DNA of 26,374 nt, taken from positions 1 to 26,374 of the forward strand of contig JAUIME010000004.1 in assembly GCA_030433195.1 (NCBI GenBank), in the 5' to 3' direction. Below are positions 22,896 through 26,374 of the stretch, one piece after another. The notes under the pieces were generated by a model, which did not search any database, was not told the origin of the DNA, and saw only the letters and a program-made list of their open reading frames with translations. The position numbers and the translations under genes were made by a program. This DNA is from a bacterium. GTDB lineage: Bacteria; Planctomycetota; JACOTG01; JAUIME01. Each line of letters begins with the position of its first letter. Position 1 is the stretch's first letter.

Positions 22896-23585
22896 CCCGC
22901 GCGTGAGGCGGCGCTCCGGACGTCGGTGCCGTCCCAGGGCTTCCGGGCGGCGCGGCGCCCTTCCTGAGCGGCGCGGCGTCGGGGCGTTTTCACGTCGTCC
23001 GCGTCCGTCCGCGGCAGGTCTCGGTACTTGACTTCCAACCGGATATCTTCGACGATGACGGTCTACCTCCGTGGAGCTGCCAGGGAGGGGGATATCGTCG
23101 TGTCCGTTACCTCGAAGAAGCCGTGAACACGTCGGAGCCGTAACGTTTGGAGCTGTGACGTTCGACCGTGGCGTTTCGAGCCGTGATGGGCGGAGCCGCG
23201 ACAGGCGGATCGCGACAGACGGATTACAGTCTGCTCGAATCACAGTCTGCTCGAAGTCCGCACTCGCTGAGCTCGAAGCTCTCGTCACGTCCGTCGGTGT
23301 CGCTGCTCTCATTCGACCGAGCCAGCTCGAAGTCTGTCGATGCGTGCGTCCGCACGAATCTACGGAGTCCGAGTCGGGACTGATAGGAAACCTACGTGGA
23401 AGCACGGGGCCACGCTTCGTTTCGTGACGAGGCGCGGGCTTCACGCAGAGCGCGATTCGCGCAGCACGCAAACTCATGCAGGCTGTACGGATCTCCATCC
23501 CACCCGAATCGCGTTCCCGAGAACTCCGGGCCATCCAACGACTCTAAGGGGTAGTGTGTCCGCCAGGTAAAGGAAGGGGCTGCAT
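22896..23585. other. 690-base gap between rnd and the DUF11 protein gene
   Basis: No convincing gene. The proximal part is GC-rich; CGCCC (22956-22960) could pair with GGGCG (22982-22986) before TTTT, a weak terminator for rnd. A TTGACT at 23028-23033 has only a poor -10 (GACGAT). A degenerate short tandem-repeat field occupies 23116-23255. The last 60 bases lead to ATG 23586 with an AAGGAAGGGG ribosome site. Open frames here show weak third-position G/C bias, unlike the neighbours. Confidence 0.5.
23116..23255. repeat. Degenerate 14-16-bp tandem repeats
   Basis: Units resembling GGAGCCGTGACGTTC recur about every 14-15 bases from 23134 to 23220, with drift. They run into an exact direct repeat ACAGTCTGCTCGAA at 23226-23239 and 23242-23255 (16-bp period). 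CTCGAAG recurs further on (near 23273 and 23329). These may be repeated protein-binding sites or decayed minisatellite sequence. Confidence 0.45.
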
Positions 23586-26374
23586 ATGTCTCGGGGGAGT
23601 CATCTCATTCCCATCATCGCTGTACTGGCCCTCTTGACAGGGGGCTTCTTCGGTGGCGCGACGGCGCTCGCGCAACCGATCACGGTCGACGGCGACCTCT
23701 CGGATTGGACCAATCCGGACGGTTCGACCACCGACATCTGCAACGACGTCATCCAGCTCTGCAAGAGCGGTTTCGACTTCACCGAGCTCTTCGCCCACTA
23801 TGATCCCGTAGAGGACATCCTCTACCTGGGGATCAACGTCATGGACGCGGGCGACCAGGGCGGGCAGTGCATGCAGGACCCGGGGAACAACAACGATCCC
23901 CACGGGGTCCCTGGTGACGCGGACGGCGACAACGACCCGTCCGGCGACTCGGGGCGCTGCCTTCCCGGCCAGGGCAAAGAGCAGCCCTGCATCGGTTTCG
24001 ACGAGTTCTACCGATTCCTCATCGATACCGATCTCGACTTGAGCTTCAGCGGTCCGAACGACCTGCGCATCGAGTACCGTAACGACCAGCTCATGATCCT
24101 CACGGGTCAGGGGCAGGTCATCAACGGCATCACGACGCAGGCCGCGATCGGAATGGGCGCCGCTTCGATCAACCGCAACTGCCCGAACCAGACCGCGAAC
24201 TTCGACATCGAGTTCGCCGTCCACGACTACAGCGCGCTCGACGACATCCCGATCTGCTACGGCGTGAACTTCTTCTCGGGATCGCAGGTCGACGGCCCGC
24301 CCGAAGACGTGCCCAACGAGCCGTTCTTCGTGGACAACCTCGCCGACCCGACGGCGGACATCATCAAGAGCGTTCGCAACATCACGACCGACGGCGAAAT
24401 GGCGCCGTTCAACGACGTCGGTGTGGTCGCGCGACCGAACGACGTCGTCGAGTTCAAGGTCGAGATCTTCAACACGGGCAACCTGCCCCTGACGATGCTG
24501 GAGATTCGCGACCAGCTTCCGTCCGACTACATCAACATCACCGGGCTCTCTACGGAGTGCACGCTCGGTGCAAACAACCTCATCACGTGCTCGATTCCGA
24601 GCCTCCCGGTCGGCGGCATGGCCGAGGTTCGTTACCGGGCGACCGTGGATCCCGGGGTCAGCAACAAGGTCATCCGCAACGTCGCGTTCCTCAACGGTGA
24701 TTCGATCGGTGAGGGGTCGTGCATCGGCGGTCCGATTCCCGAGGTGAGCGATCCCGCTCGCGTGGTCGTCTTCGAGATCCTCTGCGAGAAGACGGTGTCG
24801 GTCGATGGCGGACAGACGTTCCAGGACAGCGCGCAGGCGGTGCCGGGACAGACGCTCGTCTTCCGTGTCCGCGTCCAGAACGACTCGAAGGTCGACCTCG
24901 GCAGCGTCAGCATGACCGACGTCCTGCCGGCGGCGTACGACCAGGTCATGGTCGTCTCGGGCGAGTGCATGGCGAACGGCAACGAAGTCATGTGCTCGGT
25001 GCCGAACCTGCCCAAGCAGAGCTTCGTCGAGTTCGTCTACACGGCGCGGCTGCGACCCGACGTCGATCCCGATCAAGACGTCGTCAACACCGCGGTGATC
25101 ACGGCCTTCTTCGGCCAAGTCGAAGTCGGGACCGAGTGCTCGGCGATCGTCGACGTGATGCGCTCGTCGATCGACTGCGTGAAGGAGATCTCGCTCGACG
25201 GCGTGAACTTCTTCCCGTCGATCAACGTCGTGAACTGCCAGGAAGTCTTCTTCCGCGTGACGGCCACGAACGACGGCGAGTCCGATCTGTTCGACGTCAC
25301 GATCACCGATCCGCTGCCCGCGCAGTACTCGAGCCCGAGCATCGTCATGGGCGCCGGGTGCCAGGTGCAAGGCGGCGGAATCACCTGTACGCTGCCGAAC
25401 CCGCTTCCCGCGGGCATGAGTACGACGGTCGTCTATCGGGCGATCTTCGACGGCGTGATCGACGGCCAGGTCGTGACCAACACTGCGACCGTCACGGGTA
25501 CGCCCGGGAACGGGCCGGATCCGGAGCAGCAGGGCGAGCCGATCATGACGTCGTGCTCGGCCGATGCGACGACGCAGGTCGCCGACATCGCCTGCCAGAA
25601 GATGGTCTCGCTCACGAACGGCAACTTCACGAACTCGATCGAGGCCGTTCCGGGGCAGGAAGTGTTCTTCCGCGTGCAGCTCCAGAACACCGGCAGCGCG
25701 CCGTTCTTCAGCACGGTCGTCTTCGACGAGCTGCCGAGTGATTGCTTCGCGAACGTCCAGATCGTCTCGGGCGCCGGATGCACGGTGAACGGTACGACGC
25801 TCGAGTGCGACCTCGGGGCTCTCGCCGGGGGTGCCAACCGTACGATCATTTACAAGGCCGACGTGGTCGGCATCGATCGCCTCTGCGTGAACGAGGCGCG
25901 GGTCACGGGAACGCCGGGCTCGGCGGACAACCCGGGTTGCGCCGCGATTTCGACGTGCGACGCGATGGTCGACATCCTCAACGTCGACATCATCTGCGAC
26001 AAGAACGTGTCGCTCGACGGCCTGACCTTCGGTAACGCGGTCGCGGCCCAGCCGGGTGACACGGTGTTCTTCGAAGTGCTCATCAGCATTCCGGCCGGTG
26101 GCGAAGCGTGCTTCTTGAACGTCCAGCTCACCGACATGCTCCCGCCGGAGCTGACCAACATCATGATCGTCGAAGGCGCTTCGTGCATGGTGCAAGGCCA
26201 GTCGATCCTGTGCAGCGACATCGGTCCGGTGCCGTTCTGCCCGGGCGACGATCCGCTGCGGGTCGTCTACAAGGCCGACCTTGCGATGGGCAACCTGCCC
26301 GAGACGATCATCAACACGGCCCGCATCAGCGCGATCCCGGGTATCCCGGGCGTCCAGCAGGGCGGCAGTGAGGC
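23586..26374 (+). CDS. Secreted DUF11-repeat surface protein (C-terminus beyond window)
   Basis: At least 929 residues of an exported protein. A signal peptide (about 1-29; LALLTGGFFGGATALA) is followed by a domain starting ITVDGDLSDW, typical of CBM9-like or DOMON-like beta-sandwich modules, with an acidic Ca-like loop (about 110-124, DADGDNDPSGDSG). From about residue 258 come DUF11-type repeats of about 130-140 residues, with units like CxKxVSxDG, PGQxVFFRVxxxN, TDxLP and NTAxVTG. Cysteines recur at fixed places in each unit, implying disulfides. Such proteins act as cell-surface or S-layer-like adhesins. AAGGAAGGGG precedes the ATG. The reading frame is open to the window edge; a C-terminal sorting signal or anchor may lie beyond. 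Confidence 0.85.
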   Translation, partial: MSRGSHLIPIIAVLALLTGGFFGGATALAQPITVDGDLSDWTNPDGSTTDICNDVIQLCKSGFDFTELFAHYDPVEDILYLGINVMDAGDQGGQCMQDPGNNNDPHGVPGDADGDNDPSGDSGRCLPGQGKEQPCIGFDEFYRFLIDTDLDLSFSGPNDLRIEYRNDQLMILTGQGQVINGITTQAAIGMGAASINRNCPNQTANFDIEFAVHDYSALDDIPICYGVNFFSGSQVDGPPEDVPNEPFFVDNLADPTADIIKSVRNITTDGEMAPFNDVGVVARPNDVVEFKVEIFNTGNLPLTMLEIRDQLPSDYINITGLSTECTLGANNLITCSIPSLPVGGMAEVRYRATVDPGVSNKVIRNVAFLNGDSIGEGSCIGGPIPEVSDPARVVVFEILCEKTVSVDGGQTFQDSAQAVPGQTLVFRVRVQNDSKVDLGSVSMTDVLPAAYDQVMVVSGECMANGNEVMCSVPNLPKQSFVEFVYTARLRPDVDPDQDVVNTAVITAFFGQVEVGTECSAIVDVMRSSIDCVKEISLDGVNFFPSINVVNCQEVFFRVTATNDGESDLFDVTITDPLPAQYSSPSIVMGAGCQVQGGGITCTLPNPLPAGMSTTVVYRAIFDGVIDGQVVTNTATVTGTPGNGPDPEQQGEPIMTSCSADATTQVADIACQKMVSLTNGNFTNSIEAVPGQEVFFRVQLQNTGSAPFFSTVVFDELPSDCFANVQIVSGAGCTVNGTTLECDLGALAGGANRTIIYKADVVGIDRLCVNEARVTGTPGSADNPGCAAISTCDAMVDILNVDIICDKNVSLDGLTFGNAVAAQPGDTVFFEVLISIPAGGEACFLNVQLTDMLPPELTNIMIVEGASCMVQGQSILCSDIGPVPFCPGDDPLRVVYKADLAMGNLPETIINTARISAIPGIPGVQQGGSE
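24357..26374 (+). repeat. Tandem DUF11 protein repeats (at least five units)
   Basis: Units begin near 24357, 24771, 25170, 25584 and 25986, a period of about 400-420 bases. Each encodes a sandwich with a loop of two cysteines about 7-8 residues apart (as in GAGCQVQGGGITC) and one near the start (CxK). Repeats are divergent at DNA level, so they are old, not recent amplifications. Confidence 0.75.

Noticed and set aside
23134..23255. Possible CRISPR array
   Set aside because: Units are adjacent, degenerate and only 14-16 bases long, without spacers or cas genes.
23071..23427. A 118-codon open frame in the rnd-DUF11 gap
   Set aside because: Third-position G/C is much lower than in real genes here, the content comes from the short tandem repeats, and no ribosome site precedes it.
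23544..26195. An 883-codon open frame on the minus strand
   Set aside because: It lies antisense to the DUF11 gene. The plus strand has a signal peptide, regular repeats and a ribosome site; the minus frame reads as Arg/Asp/Val-rich sequence typical of the shadow of GC-rich coding DNA.

Overview
The window is a GC-rich bacterial chromosome segment with strong G/C bias at third codon positions. It carries about 22 protein genes and shows no RNA genes, insertion sequences, phage genes or CRISPR. Three things suggest a Planctomycetota-like organism: two sigma/anti-sigma pairs with large accessory domains, secreted proteins and pseudopilins with DxDGDGxxDE loops, and a long DUF11-repeat exoprotein. 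This is inference from gene style; no marker gene fixes the phylum.

Layout. 1-1281 (-): CLC chloride channel/transporter, cut by the window edge. 1483-2799 (+): exported M28-type peptidase with altered active-site residues. 2889-3425 (-): stand-alone MshEN (GspE/PilB N-terminal) protein. 3426-3904: unusual intergenic region with a pyrimidine-loop inverted repeat and a possible 28-aa gene. 3905-7165 (+): operon of three type II/IV pseudopilin-like proteins, the third frameshifted, followed by an exported HEAT-repeat protein. 7432-8742 (+): secreted protein of unknown function. 9065-11579 (+): sigma-70-family factor and a FecR-like membrane anti-sigma partner. 11584-12753 (-): galactokinase. 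12966-13808 (+): tandem universal stress protein. 13830-14696 (-): orphan ParA. 15028-16809 (-): ECF sigma factor with a membrane anti-sigma factor that ends in a heavy-metal-associated (HMA) domain. 16991-19510 (-): TFIIB-type zinc finger, LemA, and M48/HtpX protease with two C-terminal zinc ribbons. 19667-20572 (-): UbiA-family prenyltransferase resembling decaprenyl-phosphate phosphoribosyltransferase. 20678-22895 (+): overlapping operon of HAD hydrolase, FolB and RNase D. 23586-26374 (+): start of a very large secreted DUF11-repeat protein.

How the parts relate. The envelope dominates: pilus/secretion pseudopilins, exported repeat proteins, a membrane-protease operon, and two membrane-anchored sigma/anti-sigma switches. 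The most distinctive element is the ECF sigma/anti-sigma-HMA pair, which looks like a single-protein metal- or redox-sensing switch. Several promoters match the housekeeping -35/-10 consensus closely. Two of them, driving the divergent ubiA-like and HAD genes, place the predicted transcription start almost on the start codon, which suggests leaderless mRNAs.
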